Assembly: GCA_944380285.1 (NCBI GenBank)
Contig: CALWGZ010000009.1
Span: forward strand, 23,728-87,727
Source: an uncultured Christensenellaceae bacterium
Lineage (GTDB): Bacteria; Bacillota; Clostridia; Christensenellales; UBA3700
Length of the DNA stretch: 64,000 bases
Direction: 5' to 3'
Numbering within the stretch: position 1 is the first letter of the stretch; every line of letters begins with the position of its first letter. Below are positions 35,685-44,593 of the stretch, piece by piece. The notes below the pieces were generated by a model. The model was not told where the DNA came from, searched no databases, and saw only the letters and a list, made by a program, of their open reading frames with translations. A program made the translations under genes and the position numbers.

Positions 35685-36962
35685 TCAGTCCTCCTTGACG
35701 CCTGCCGAGGCGAGTTTGCCTGCGATCGCGCTTGCCATCGCGGTCGCCGGAGAGGCGAGATAGATGTAGCTGTCCTTCGCGCCCATCCTGCCGATGAAGT
35801 TGCGGTTGGTCGTCGTCACCGCGACCTCGCCGCTCGCGAGAATGCCCATATGTCCGCCGAGGCAGGGGCCGCAAGTCGGCGTGGACACGATCGCGCCGCC
35901 CTTGATGAACGTCTCGATGTAGCCCGCTTTGAGCGCCTGCAAATAGATCTTGTTGGTCGCCGGAATGACGATCGTGCGCACGTCGGGGGAGACGTGTTTG
36001 CCTTCGAGCACTTCCGCCGCCTGTTTGAGGTCGCTCAATCTGCCGTTGGTGCAGCTGCCGATCACGACTTGATCGATCTTGATCTCCTCTTTGACCTCGT
36101 CGACAAACGCGGTGTTGGACGGCAAATGCGGCTTCGCGACGACGGGACGGATCGCCGAAAGATCGATGTCGATCACGCGCTCGTATGCGTCGTCGTCCGC
36201 GGCGGCAAAGCGGTCGAACGTCTTGCCGCAGCTCTCGAGAGTGTACTCGTCCGTCTTTTCGTCGACGGGGAAGACGCCGTTCTTTGCGCCGCACTCGATC
36301 GCCATGTTGCAGACGGTGAAGCGGTCGTCCATGCTCAGGCTGTCCACGCCCTCGCCGCCGAACTCTATCGACTTGTAGAGCGCGCCGTCTACGCCGATCA
36401 TGCCGATGATGTACAGTATCAGATCCTTGCCGACGACGCCCTTGCGCAGCTTGCCGTGCAAGTTGAATTTGATCGCGGTCGGCACTTTGAGCCAGATCTT
36501 GCCGCTCATCATTATGCCGGCGATGTCGGTGCTGCCCACGCCCGTAGAGAACGCGCCCAGCGCGCCGTAGGTGCAGGTGTGGCTGTCCGCGCCGATGACC
36601 ACCGTCCAAGGGAGGGCGATGCCCTTTTCGGGCAAGAGCGCGTGCTCGATGCCCATTTCGCCGACGTCATAGAAGTTCTCGACGTTGTTGGCGCGCGCGA
36701 AATCGCGCACGATCTTGCATTGCTGAGCCGATTTGATGTCGCGGTTGGGGGTGAAGTGGTCGAGCACGAACGTGACCTTGCACTTGTCGCAAAGCCCGCA
36801 TCCGCTCTTTTGGAACACGTCGATCGCGACGGGCGCGGTCACGTCGTTGGACAGCGCGACGTCCGCGTTGACCAACACGAGATTGCCCCCGGCAAGCGAC
36901 GGGTCGCACGGATCGATCCCCAGCTTGCGCGCGAGGATCTGCTGTGTGTAAGTAGCTTTCAT
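35685..36962 (-). CDS. leuC: 3-isopropylmalate dehydratase large subunit
   Basis: A 425-aa aconitase-family protein of the short type. The three cluster cysteines are in [13 protein letters not shown] and [32 protein letters not shown] is the substrate-binding segment and [19 protein letters not shown] is typical of the end. It binds a 4Fe-4S cluster. CGGGAGA lies upstream of the ATG. The gene follows the SH3-type protein gene by 15 bases, so the leu genes may depend on that gene's promoter. Confidence 0.95.
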   Translation of the reverse strand: MKATYTQQILARKLGIDPCDPSLAGGNLVLVNADVALSNDVTAPVAIDVFQKSGCGLCDKCKVTFVLDHFTPNRDIKSAQQCKIVRDFARANNVENFYDVGEMGIEHALLPEKGIALPWTVVIGADSHTCTYGALGAFSTGVGSTDIAGIMMSGKIWLKVPTAIKFNLHGKLRKGVVGKDLILYIIGMIGVDGALYKSIEFGGEGVDSLSMDDRFTVCNMAIECGAKNGVFPVDEKTDEYTLESCGKTFDRFAAADDDAYERVIDIDLSAIRPVVAKPHLPSNTAFVDEVKEEIKIDQVVIGSCTNGRLSDLKQAAEVLEGKHVSPDVRTIVIPATNKIYLQALKAGYIETFIKGGAIVSTPTCGPCLGGHMGILASGEVAVTTTNRNFIGRMGAKDSYIYLASPATAMASAIAGKLASAGVKED

Positions 36963-36977
36963 ATATATCTCCCGAAA

Positions 36978-38735
36978 TTATTCGTAGCGTTCGCGTTTGC
37001 GTTTTTTGGCTATGATGATCACGATCGCGACAGTCAACACCGCGACTATGCACGCGACGACGATCAACGTGATCTGCAACGTCGTCAAGCCGCCCTCGGA
37101 CAGATACGCGGTCTTGACATAGCCGCTCATTGCGGTGCCGTCCTCGGTCTCGTAGCCGATCAAAGTCCATTCTTCGTCGACGTTGAGACCATCTGCCGCC
37201 AGCCGCACCACCTCGCCGTCCGTCAAAGTGTCGATGACGAGTTCGTCGCGCTCTTCGGGCAGCGAATAGACGTTCACCGTCTCGCCCAGCTTGTCCGCGT
37301 TGACGATCGCGTCGACGCCGAAAGAGGGCAGTTCGTACGGCCCGTACGGACCGAGATCTTCCTCGGTGGTATAGCCGTCGACGACCGTTCCGTCCGCGGT
37401 CATCAAGCTCACTTTGACCCAATTCCACCCCTCGGCGGATCTGCCTATGTCGCCCGACACGACCAGCGCGTCCTTGGGACCCACCGTCGCGACCACCGCC
37501 GCGCCGTCGAACGGGTATTGCAACACCCTCAAACCTCCGTGAGTGGAGGCGGCATAGGTGCCGTGCTTCCAGCCCTCGCCGCGTTCGAGCAAGGTCAGCG
37601 CCGACTTGCGGACGTAGCACATCTCGCCGTCCGCGTCCGCCGACGTGCGGATGTAGTAATAGCCTTCTGCCGAGCCGTCTTCGGCAGGCACTTCGGCGAG
37701 CACCAGCACATTGTCGCCCTCGCCGAGAGATGCGACGGGTTTGAGATTTTTGGGCGAGAAGTAGCCCTGCGTCGCAGCGGAAGCCTTGCCGACCGTCATG
37801 ATCGGATATTCGGACGGAGCGACGTAGACGACATTGTCGAACACGCTGTAATATTTGAGTCCATCGCCGTCGATCGAGTATTGAACGACCGAGTTTTCGG
37901 CGCGGTTTTGAACGAGCAGATAGGAAGTGTCGCCCTCGGAATAGGGGCGGATGTCGCCGTCCGCGACCACATCGGAGATCTTGACGACTGCCGTGCCGTC
38001 GACGCGGTAGATGCCGTCCGCCGCGGAGGCATAGATTTCGCCGTCAAGCGCTGCGACAGAGAGCCAGGTTCTGTCGGCGGCGATTTGAACGGGATCACTG
38101 TAATGCTCACCGCTGAAATAGAAGAGATTTTTTGTGGAAATATACCAAAATTCCTTTGAGTCAAAAGCAGCAACATTGTCTATTGACGAAGAAACGTTAG
38201 AGATGCGAAATGACGAGGTGTTATCCGACAGAGAAAGACGCACAAAATGAGCTCCGGTTCTGAAGTTTCCCATAGTCACTATCAAATCTTCGTCGGTGAC
38301 TGTCAGTGTATCCGAAAAAGGTAACAAATTGGAATATTGTTCTTGCGATATCCCCAATACGTCAAACACGTTTTTTTTCTCGCCTATACCGTTTGACACA
38401 TAATCAAATGCCGAGATCGTCTTTGTACCGTTCATATCGGACAAGAGGAAAATTCTGTTCGAGGTCATCGCAACGCTCAAAGCCGTGCCCACAAACGCCT
38501 CGGGACGAGAGTAGGAACCGCTCAACGTCGAAAGGTGCAGAACCCCGTCCTTGGTCGTGTAGGCGACATGCCCGTCGTATGCGGCGTAAAGGCTCGTCTC
38601 GTCGGGCGCGATCTTGATCTCCGCGTTCGTCTCCGCGGCAGCGGTCGGCGCGGCGCAAAAAATCGACGCTGCCGCCGTCGCAAGCACGACGGCGACCGCG
38701 ATCGCGAAAATTCCGAAATGCGTTCTTCTTGCCAT
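36978..38735 (-). CDS. Secreted, C-terminally anchored protein with SH3-like domains
   Basis: A 585-aa protein with a signal peptide (IFAIAVAVVLATAAASIFCA) and a single C-terminal membrane helix followed by KKRKRERYE. The first half looks like a beta-propeller-type domain with a strand pattern repeating about every 45 residues (DGVLHLSTLSG, NRIFLLSDMNG, EDLIVTMGNF, DGEIYASAADGIYRVDG). The second half has three SH3b-like modules, with motifs such as GLRVLQYPFDGAAVVATVGP and ETVNVYSLPEERDELVIDTL. It probably sits outside the membrane and interacts with the wall. The start is fixed by a promoter whose -10 ends 7 bases before the ATG. Confidence 0.65.
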   Translation of the reverse strand: MARRTHFGIFAIAVAVVLATAAASIFCAAPTAAAETNAEIKIAPDETSLYAAYDGHVAYTTKDGVLHLSTLSGSYSRPEAFVGTALSVAMTSNRIFLLSDMNGTKTISAFDYVSNGIGEKKNVFDVLGISQEQYSNLLPFSDTLTVTDEDLIVTMGNFRTGAHFVRLSLSDNTSSFRISNVSSSIDNVAAFDSKEFWYISTKNLFYFSGEHYSDPVQIAADRTWLSVAALDGEIYASAADGIYRVDGTAVVKISDVVADGDIRPYSEGDTSYLLVQNRAENSVVQYSIDGDGLKYYSVFDNVVYVAPSEYPIMTVGKASAATQGYFSPKNLKPVASLGEGDNVLVLAEVPAEDGSAEGYYYIRTSADADGEMCYVRKSALTLLERGEGWKHGTYAASTHGGLRVLQYPFDGAAVVATVGPKDALVVSGDIGRSAEGWNWVKVSLMTADGTVVDGYTTEEDLGPYGPYELPSFGVDAIVNADKLGETVNVYSLPEERDELVIDTLTDGEVVRLAADGLNVDEEWTLIGYETEDGTAMSGYVKTAYLSEGGLTTLQITLIVVACIVAVLTVAIVIIIAKKRKRERYE

Positions 38736-38742
38736 AGGTCAT

Positions 38743-38771
38743 ATTATATCACACGCTCGCGCGATGTTCAA
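38743..38771 (-). promoter_or_regulatory. Leaderless promoter of the SH3-type gene / leu run
   Basis: On the minus strand TTGAAC (38766-38771), a 17-base spacer and TATAAT (38743-38748), then 7 bases to the ATG. No Shine-Dalgarno site and no T-box or leucine leader peptide was seen. Confidence 0.7.
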
Positions 38772-38838
38772 GCGTTTTGAGCCGTGGCGCTCTCTCGCGC
38801 CGTCGTCAAACAGAAAGCGCCGAAAATGCCGCGCGCCC

Positions 38839-38867
38839 TTGAAATGGCGGCAAAGTTATGATATAAT
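38839..38867 (+). promoter_or_regulatory. Promoter of the glycerol operon
   Basis: TTGAAA at 38839-38844 and TATAAT at 38862-38867, spacer 17. GGAGGAAG precedes the ATG at 38894. It is back to back with the promoter at 38743-38771. Confidence 0.75.
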
Positions 38868-38893
38868 CAAAATATCACATACGGAGGAAGATT

Positions 38894-40318
38894 ATGGAGA
38901 TCGTCATCATCGGCGCGGGCGTGATCGGCTGCGCCGTCGCAAGAGAGCTCCGTCGTTACGACGTCAAGGTCACCGTGCTCGAAAAAGAGAACGACGTGGC
39001 GTGCGGAACGAGCAAAGCCAATTCGGGCGTCGTCCATGCCGGATTCGACGCCAAACCCGGCTCGCTCAAAGCCAAATACAATGTCGCCGGCAACGCGATG
39101 TTCGACGCGCTCGCCAAGGAGCTGGGCTTTGCGTTCAAGCGCAACGGCGCATACGTTTTGTGCTTTGACAAGGCGGACGAGCCGGTGCTTCAAAAGCTGC
39201 TCGAACAGGGCGTCGAAAACGGTGTAAAACAGCTCGAGATCCACACAGGCACGCAAATTCGCGAAAAGGAAAAGTATGTTTCGCAAGAGGTCACGGCAGG
39301 GCTGTGGGCGCCGACATCGGGCATCGTCAGTCCTTACGGAATGACGATCGCGTATGCCGAAAACGCCTGCGTCAACGGCGCGCAATTTTTGTTTGAAAAG
39401 ACGGTGTGCGGCGTGCGCCGCGAGGGCGGTAAGACCATCGTCGATTGCACGGATGGCACCGCCTATTCGGCGGATCTCGTCGTCAATTGCGCCGGCGTTC
39501 ACGGCGACGACGTCAACAATTTCATCAATCCCGAAAAACTCAAGATCGTCGCTCGAAAGGGCGAATATATGCTGCTCGACAAGGCGGCGAGCTTCGTCGC
39601 AGAGGCGACGCTGTTCCAATTGCCGACCAAGATGGGCAAGGGCATCCTCGTCGTGCCGACCGCCGCGGGCAACGTCATGCTCGGCCCGACCGCGGTAGAC
39701 GTTGACGACAAAGACTGCACCGACACCACCGCCGAGGGCTTGCAGGAGGCGTACGAAAAGGCGTGCAAGACGGTGCCGTCGCTGTCAAAGCGGTCGGTGA
39801 TCACCCAATTCACCGGGCTTCGCGCGCACTTGACGACGGGCGACTTCGAGATCGGCTTTGCGCCGTGCGAGGGCTTCTACAATGTCGTCGGCATCGAAAG
39901 CCCGGGTTTGACCGCTTCGCCGGCGATTGCGGTCGACGTCGCCAAAGAGATTGCCGAGACGTACAAATTGAAAAGGCGCGACGACTTCGTCGCAAAGAGG
40001 CAGGCGCCGCCGTCGTTTGCCAAGATGTCGGACGACGAGCGCGCGGCTTTGATCGCAAGGGATCCGCGTTACGGCAAGATCGTCTGCCGTTGCGAGACGG
40101 TGACCGAGGGCGAGATCGTCGACGCGATCGAAAGGCCGCTCGGCGCGAGAGATATGGACGGCATCAAGCGGCGCACGCGCGCCGGTATGGGCAGATGCCA
40201 AGGCGGATTCTGTTCGCCGCGAGTGATGGAGATCTTGGCTGAAAAGCTGGGGTGCGACATCGCCGAAGTCACCAAGAACGGCAAAGGGTCCGAGATCGTG
40301 ACCGGGAGGGTGGAGTGA
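38894..40318 (+). CDS. GlpA-like FAD-dependent glycerol-3-phosphate dehydrogenase with BFD-type domain
   Basis: A 474-aa protein. The FAD-binding N-terminus is EIVIIGAGVIGCAVARELRR, followed by the DAO-family segments GTSKANSGVVHAGFD and GLRAHLTTGDFEIGF. Residues of about 400-460 form a BFD-like [2Fe-2S] domain (VCRCETVTEGEI, then RTRAGMGRCQGGFCSPRV). This is the architecture of GlpA of anaerobic glycerol-3-phosphate dehydrogenase in Clostridia, oxidising glycerol-3-phosphate to DHAP. First gene of a four-gene run ending with glpK, which supports the role. L-2-hydroxyglutarate oxidase has a related fold but a different context. Confidence 0.85.
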   Translation: MEIVIIGAGVIGCAVARELRRYDVKVTVLEKENDVACGTSKANSGVVHAGFDAKPGSLKAKYNVAGNAMFDALAKELGFAFKRNGAYVLCFDKADEPVLQKLLEQGVENGVKQLEIHTGTQIREKEKYVSQEVTAGLWAPTSGIVSPYGMTIAYAENACVNGAQFLFEKTVCGVRREGGKTIVDCTDGTAYSADLVVNCAGVHGDDVNNFINPEKLKIVARKGEYMLLDKAASFVAEATLFQLPTKMGKGILVVPTAAGNVMLGPTAVDVDDKDCTDTTAEGLQEAYEKACKTVPSLSKRSVITQFTGLRAHLTTGDFEIGFAPCEGFYNVVGIESPGLTASPAIAVDVAKEIAETYKLKRRDDFVAKRQAPPSFAKMSDDERAALIARDPRYGKIVCRCETVTEGEIVDAIERPLGARDMDGIKRRTRAGMGRCQGGFCSPRVMEILAEKLGCDIAEVTKNGKGSEIVTGRVE

Positions 40319-41574
40319 TGATAAAGGATAAGAATTTGGTGATCATAGGCGGCGGTCCCGCGGGGCTTGCCGCGGCAAAGGCGGCTTACGACGCGGGTGA
40401 GCGCGACATCCTCGTGCTCGAGCGCGAAGACCGTCTCGGCGGCATCCTCAATCAATGCATACACAACGGGTTCGGTCTGCACACGTTCAAAGAGGAGCTG
40501 ACCGGTCCCGAATACGCGGCGCGCTATGAACGCGAAGTCGCAAAGAGAGGCATCGAGTGCAAGACGGGCACGACCGTGCTCTCGATCGCGGACAAAGTCG
40601 TCACCTGCGTGAGCGCGGAGGACGGTCTTGTCAAATACCGTGCGAAGGCGATAATCTTGGCTTGCGGCTGCCGCGAAAGACCGCGCGGGGCGATCAACAT
40701 CGCCGGCTGCCGTGCGTCGGGCGTGTTTTCGGCAGGCACGGCGCAGAAGCTGATCAACATCGACGGGCTCATGCCCGGCAAAGAGGTCGTCATTTTGGGC
40801 AGCGGAGACATCGGGCTGATCATGGCGCGAAGGATGACGTTCCAGGGCGCGAAGGTCAAGGCTGTCGTCGAGCTAATGCCCTATTCTTCGGGACTCAACC
40901 GCAACATCGTGCAATGTTTGCAGGACTTTGACATCCCCCTCTATTTTTCGCATACGGTCGTCGCGATCAACGGCAAAAAGAGGGTGACCTCGGTCGTAGT
41001 CGCCGCCGTCGACGAAAAATTGCAGCCTATCCCCGGGACCGAATGGGAGATCCCGTGCGACACGTTGCTGCTCAGCGTAGGGCTGCTGCCCGAAAACGAG
41101 ATCGCAAAGACCGCCGAAGTCAAGCTCAGCCCGATCACGTCGGGCGCGGTCGTCGACGATACGCTGATGACTTCGCGAGAGGGCGTGTTCGCGTGCGGCA
41201 ACGTGCTGCACGTCCACGACCTCGTCGACTTCGTCAGCGAGGAGAGCGAAAAAGCGGGCGCATGCGCGGCGAAATATATCGCCGAAGGCGCGGGCGCGTC
41301 CGAATATGTCGACATCGGCGCGGACGGAGGCGTGCGCTATGCGGTGCCGCAGCGGGTGCGGCGCGGAGCCGACGGGGCGCTCGGCTTCAAAATGCGCGTG
41401 GGCAAAGTCGCCAAAAACGTGAAGATAACGCTGATCTGCGACGGCAAAGAGGTCGCCGCAAAGCGCAAACAGATCGTCACGCCCGGCGAAATGGAGACGT
41501 TGAATTTGAACGCCGCGCAGGCGGACGTCTTGCGCGGAGCGAAAGAGGCGGTCATCCGCTTGACGGAGGTGTGA
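40318..41574 (+). CDS. FAD/NAD(P)-dependent oxidoreductase of the glycerol operon
   Basis: A 418-aa protein with a dinucleotide fold at the N-terminus (LVIIGGGPAGLAAAKAAYDA) and a second one in the middle (EVVILGSGDIGLIMARRM). The segment RLGGILNQCIHNGFGLH is typical of the NAD(P)/FAD oxidoreductases that accompany GlpA and DUF1667 in Clostridia. It probably passes electrons from the dehydrogenase to NAD or another carrier. The ATG shares one base with the stop of the gene in front (TGATG). The start at 40318 is preferred, since the preceding 22 codons overlap the upstream gene and look non-coding. Confidence 0.85.
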   Translation: MIKDKNLVIIGGGPAGLAAAKAAYDAGERDILVLEREDRLGGILNQCIHNGFGLHTFKEELTGPEYAARYEREVAKRGIECKTGTTVLSIADKVVTCVSAEDGLVKYRAKAIILACGCRERPRGAINIAGCRASGVFSAGTAQKLINIDGLMPGKEVVILGSGDIGLIMARRMTFQGAKVKAVVELMPYSSGLNRNIVQCLQDFDIPLYFSHTVVAINGKKRVTSVVVAAVDEKLQPIPGTEWEIPCDTLLLSVGLLPENEIAKTAEVKLSPITSGAVVDDTLMTSREGVFACGNVLHVHDLVDFVSEESEKAGACAAKYIAEGAGASEYVDIGADGGVRYAVPQRVRRGADGALGFKMRVGKVAKNVKITLICDGKEVAAKRKQIVTPGEMETLNLNAAQADVLRGAKEAVIRLTEV

Positions 41575-41575
41575 G

Positions 41576-41935
41576 ATGAAGGAGATGATCTGCATTTGCT
41601 GCCCGATGGGTTGCAGGCTCAAAGTATATGACGAGGAGAGCCCGATCAGGGTCGAAGGCAACACCTGCCCGCGCGGCGCAAAGTACGGCGCGGAAGAGGC
41701 GGTGTGCCCCAAGCGCGTCGTCACCTCGGTGGTGAGGGTGAATGGCGGCGAGATCGCGATGGTCAGCGTCAAGACGAGCGACGTCATCCCCAAGAGCATG
41801 ATCTTTGACGCGCTCGCTTTGATCAAGGGCAAGACGATCGACGCGCCGGTCGGTGAAGGAGATGTCATCGTCAAAGATATTTTTGGCACCGGTGTCGATT
41901 TTGTCGCCACTAAGGCGGTGGGGAAGAGCGTATGA
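41576..41935 (+). CDS. DUF1667 family protein
   Basis: A 119-aa protein with the family's cysteine pattern CICCPMGCRLKV and GNTCPRGAKYGAEE, then PKRVVTSVVRV. The four N-terminal cysteines and the next one probably hold an iron-sulfur cluster. DUF1667 genes stand beside glpA-like genes in many anaerobes and may replace GlpC-like electron transfer. It lies one base after the oxidoreductase and overlaps glpK by 4 bases. Confidence 0.88.
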   Translation: MKEMICICCPMGCRLKVYDEESPIRVEGNTCPRGAKYGAEEAVCPKRVVTSVVRVNGGEIAMVSVKTSDVIPKSMIFDALALIKGKTIDAPVGEGDVIVKDIFGTGVDFVATKAVGKSV

Positions 41936-43413
41936 AAAGGTATGTGATAGCGATCGATCAGGGGACGACCAGCAGCCGCGCGATAGCGTTCGACGAGGGC
42001 GGAAACATCGCCGCCAAGGCGCAGCGCGAGTTCCCGCAGATCTATCCCGAGGCGGGGTGGGTCGAACACGACCCCGAGGACATCTACCGCACCTGTCTCG
42101 ATTCGCTCAAAGAGGTCTTGGCAACCGTCGGAGCGGAAGCGGTCGCCGCGATAGGGATAACCAATCAGCGCGAGACGACGATCGTATGGGATCGAAAGAC
42201 GGGCAAAGCCGTCTATAATGCCATCGTATGGCAATGCCGCCGCACCGCCGACTATTGCGACTCACTCAAAGAGACGGGCGTGGACGCGATCGTCTATGAC
42301 AAGACGGGGCTTCCCGTCGATCCCTATTTCAGCGCGACCAAGATCAAGTGGATCTTGGACGGCGTCAAGGGCGCAAGAGAGAGAGCGGAGCGCGGCGAAT
42401 TGCTGTTCGGCACCGTGGACACCTACCTGATGTGGAGGCTGTCGGGCGGAAGCATACACGCGACGGACTATACCAACGCCAGCCGCACGATGCTGTTCGA
42501 CATAGGCGCGTTGCGCTGGGACGACGAGCTGTGCGAGTTGTTCGGCGTGCCGCAAAGCATGCTGCCGAAAGTGTGCGCGTCGGGGCATCTTTTCGGATAC
42601 ACGGACGAGAGCGAGGTCGGCGCGAAGATCGCGATCTCGGCGGTCGCGGGCGATCAGCAGGCGGCGCTGTTCGGGCAGCTTTGCACCGAAAAGGGCGACA
42701 TCAAAAACACCTACGGTACGGGCTGCTTTACGTTGATGAACACCGGCACCGAGCGCATGCGCTCAAAGCGCGGCTTGATCACGACTCTCGCCGCAGTCGG
42801 CGACGGGCAAAAGCCGCAATACGTTCTCGAGGGCAGCGTGTTTGTAGGCGGAGCGGTGATACAATGGCTTCGCGACGAGCTCAGGATGATCGAGACGTCC
42901 GCAGAGACCGAGCAGATCGCGCTCAGCGTTCCCGACACGGGCGGGGTCTATATCGTCCCGGCGTTCACCGGGCTCGGCGCGCCGCATTGGGACGCGCACG
43001 CGCGCGGCATTGTCTGCGGCATTACGCGCGGCACGGGCAGGGCGCACTTTGTCAGGGCAGCGCTCGAATCGATCGCCTATCAGGTGGTCGACGTCATGCA
43101 CGCGATGGAGAGCGATGCCGGATACGACATCAAATGTCTCGCGGTCGACGGCGGAGCGTGCGCCAACAACTTCCTGATGCAATTCCAGGCGGACGTGCTC
43201 GGCTGCAAGGTCGAGCGTCCGGCGGTCACCGAGAGCACCGCGCTCGGCGCGGCGTATCTTGCGGGACTCACCGCGGGGGTATGGACGGACGCGGACGCGC
43301 TCAAAAAGGCGCGGACGATAGATCGCACGTTCACGCCGTCCATGCCGGCGAAGCGCCGCAAGGAACTTTTGATCGGCTGGGCGCAGAGCATAGGCAGAGC
43401 GAGATACAGATGA
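41932..43413 (+). CDS. glpK: Glycerol kinase
   Basis: A 493-aa FGGY-family kinase. AIDQGTTSSRAIAFDEGG at the start, ITNQRETTIVWDRKTG, KIKWILDGV, and NTYGTGCFTLMNTG with the FGGY signature MLFDIGALRWDDELCELFGV and YQVVDVMHAMESDAG. It phosphorylates glycerol to glycerol-3-phosphate, the substrate of the first gene in this operon. No glpF was seen. The conserved histidine region used for PTS activation in Firmicutes GlpK is not obvious. Confidence 0.95.
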   Translation: MKRYVIAIDQGTTSSRAIAFDEGGNIAAKAQREFPQIYPEAGWVEHDPEDIYRTCLDSLKEVLATVGAEAVAAIGITNQRETTIVWDRKTGKAVYNAIVWQCRRTADYCDSLKETGVDAIVYDKTGLPVDPYFSATKIKWILDGVKGARERAERGELLFGTVDTYLMWRLSGGSIHATDYTNASRTMLFDIGALRWDDELCELFGVPQSMLPKVCASGHLFGYTDESEVGAKIAISAVAGDQQAALFGQLCTEKGDIKNTYGTGCFTLMNTGTERMRSKRGLITTLAAVGDGQKPQYVLEGSVFVGGAVIQWLRDELRMIETSAETEQIALSVPDTGGVYIVPAFTGLGAPHWDAHARGIVCGITRGTGRAHFVRAALESIAYQVVDVMHAMESDAGYDIKCLAVDGGACANNFLMQFQADVLGCKVERPAVTESTALGAAYLAGLTAGVWTDADALKKARTIDRTFTPSMPAKRRKELLIGWAQSIGRARYR

Positions 43414-43432
43414 TTTTCGTGCCCGTGTGCGT
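43414..43432 (+). repeat. 19-base dispersed repeat, copy 1
   Basis: TTTTCGTGCCCGTGTGCGT, identical to 59932-59950. It begins right after the glpK stop codon. The intergenic stretch 43433-43637 holds nothing else that I can recognise. Confidence 0.5.
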
Positions 43433-43637
43433 AGAACGTGGTTTTTGATCGCGGCGCGGGCGCGGGGAAGTCAAAGAAAACGCAGGCATCTGACGGAGAG
43501 AGGCGGCGTCGTCACTCTCCGTCTTGGCTTGAAACAGGGCGGCTCAGGACAAGGCAAAAAGGGCGCGAAAACGCGGCAAACGCCGGTCGAAGAGGGCGGA
43601 TATCACGCGCATTGCGCGCATTAGGCGGTAAAAAATT

Positions 43638-43666
43638 GCGTTTTGAGTGTAAAAACGCTTTATTTT
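43638..43666 (+). terminator. Probable terminator of the glycerol operon
   Basis: GCGTTTT (43638-43644) and AAAACGC (43652-43658) form a 7-pair stem followed by TTATTTTT. Confidence 0.5.
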
Positions 43667-43708
43667 TAACAAAAAATGTAATACAATATATCGACAAGAG
43701 GTGCGTGC

Positions 43709-44593
43709 GTGAACTTATTCGGTTTGACAAGTGTGGATATGACGGATTACGTCGAGCATATCGGTTGGTACAGCATCATCGACCTGGCGGTGTTGTGCGG
43801 TGTGTTCGCGCTCATTTTCGTCTTTTTCAAAAAGCGCAACAGCATCAAGCTGGCGATCTTCACCGTCACATACATCCTGCTGTACATCCTCGTCACGTTT
43901 GCCGGCGTCTATGCGGAGAAGTGGCTGGGCGAGAGCGGCATCGGGTTCATGTTCATCACGAAGCGGGTCATGGATTTCGGCGCGATCTTCTTGATCGCGG
44001 CGTTCGCGGTCGTCTATCAATCCGACCTCAAAGTCATTTTCAGCAAACTTTCGCGGACGAGCGAAAAGAGCGGCCGTTACGAATACGAGACCTCGGACGA
44101 GGACCTCACCAACAGCGCGACTCAGATCGTCAAGGCGTGCCAAAACATGGCGAAGAACGACGTCGGCGCATTGATCATCATCGTGCGCACCGAGGTGCCG
44201 TCGCACATTCTCGACACCGGCACGCGGTTGGAGGCGGTGGTCACGTCGGGGCTTTTGGAGAGCATATTCAGCACCAAGGGTCCGCTGCATGACGGCGCGG
44301 TCGTCATCAAGGGCGAGAGGGTGTTGTCGGCGGGGTGTTTTTTGCCGCTGTCGCAAGAGGTGGACATCGCCAAAGAGCTGGGCACGCGTCACCGCGCGGC
44401 GATCGGCATCACCGAAGAGAGCGACGTGCTCGCGATCGTCGTCAGCGAGGAGACGGGCATCATCAGCACCGTCGACCACGGCAAGATCAAGAGATACATG
44501 ACGCCCGAAAAGTTGTTTGAACAGATCAAGCAGGCATACGGCGTGACCGCGGTGCCGCGCATCGACAAAAAGGAGAAAAAGAAGTTCTTATGA
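43709..44593 (+). CDS. cdaA: Diadenylate cyclase CdaA
   Basis: A 294-aa protein with three N-terminal membrane helices (WYSIIDLAVLCGVFALIF, LAIFTVTYILLYILVTFAG, FGAIFLIAAFAVVY) and a DAC domain with the catalytic motifs KGPLHDGAVVIKG (DGA) and LGTRHRAAIGITEESD (RHR). It makes the second messenger c-di-AMP, which controls potassium and osmolyte balance. The start is GTG at 43709 with AAGAGG upstream; a -10 box TACAAT lies at 43682-43687 with a weak -35. In most Firmicutes cdaA is followed by cdaR (YbbR) and glmM; here a DUF1015 gene overlaps its end by 4 bases instead. Confidence 0.93.
   Translation: MNLFGLTSVDMTDYVEHIGWYSIIDLAVLCGVFALIFVFFKKRNSIKLAIFTVTYILLYILVTFAGVYAEKWLGESGIGFMFITKRVMDFGAIFLIAAFAVVYQSDLKVIFSKLSRTSEKSGRYEYETSDEDLTNSATQIVKACQNMAKNDVGALIIIVRTEVPSHILDTGTRLEAVVTSGLLESIFSTKGPLHDGAVVIKGERVLSAGCFLPLSQEVDIAKELGTRHRAAIGITEESDVLAIVVSEETGIISTVDHGKIKRYMTPEKLFEQIKQAYGVTAVPRIDKKEKKKFL

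Noticed and set aside
35850..38159. 769-codon plus-strand frame over leuC and the SH3-type gene
   Set aside because: It is antisense to two well supported genes and is full of D, V, R and H repeats typical of a GC-rich shadow frame.
43427..43708. Small frames between glpK and cdaA
   Set aside because: They are basic, of low complexity and lack ribosome sites.
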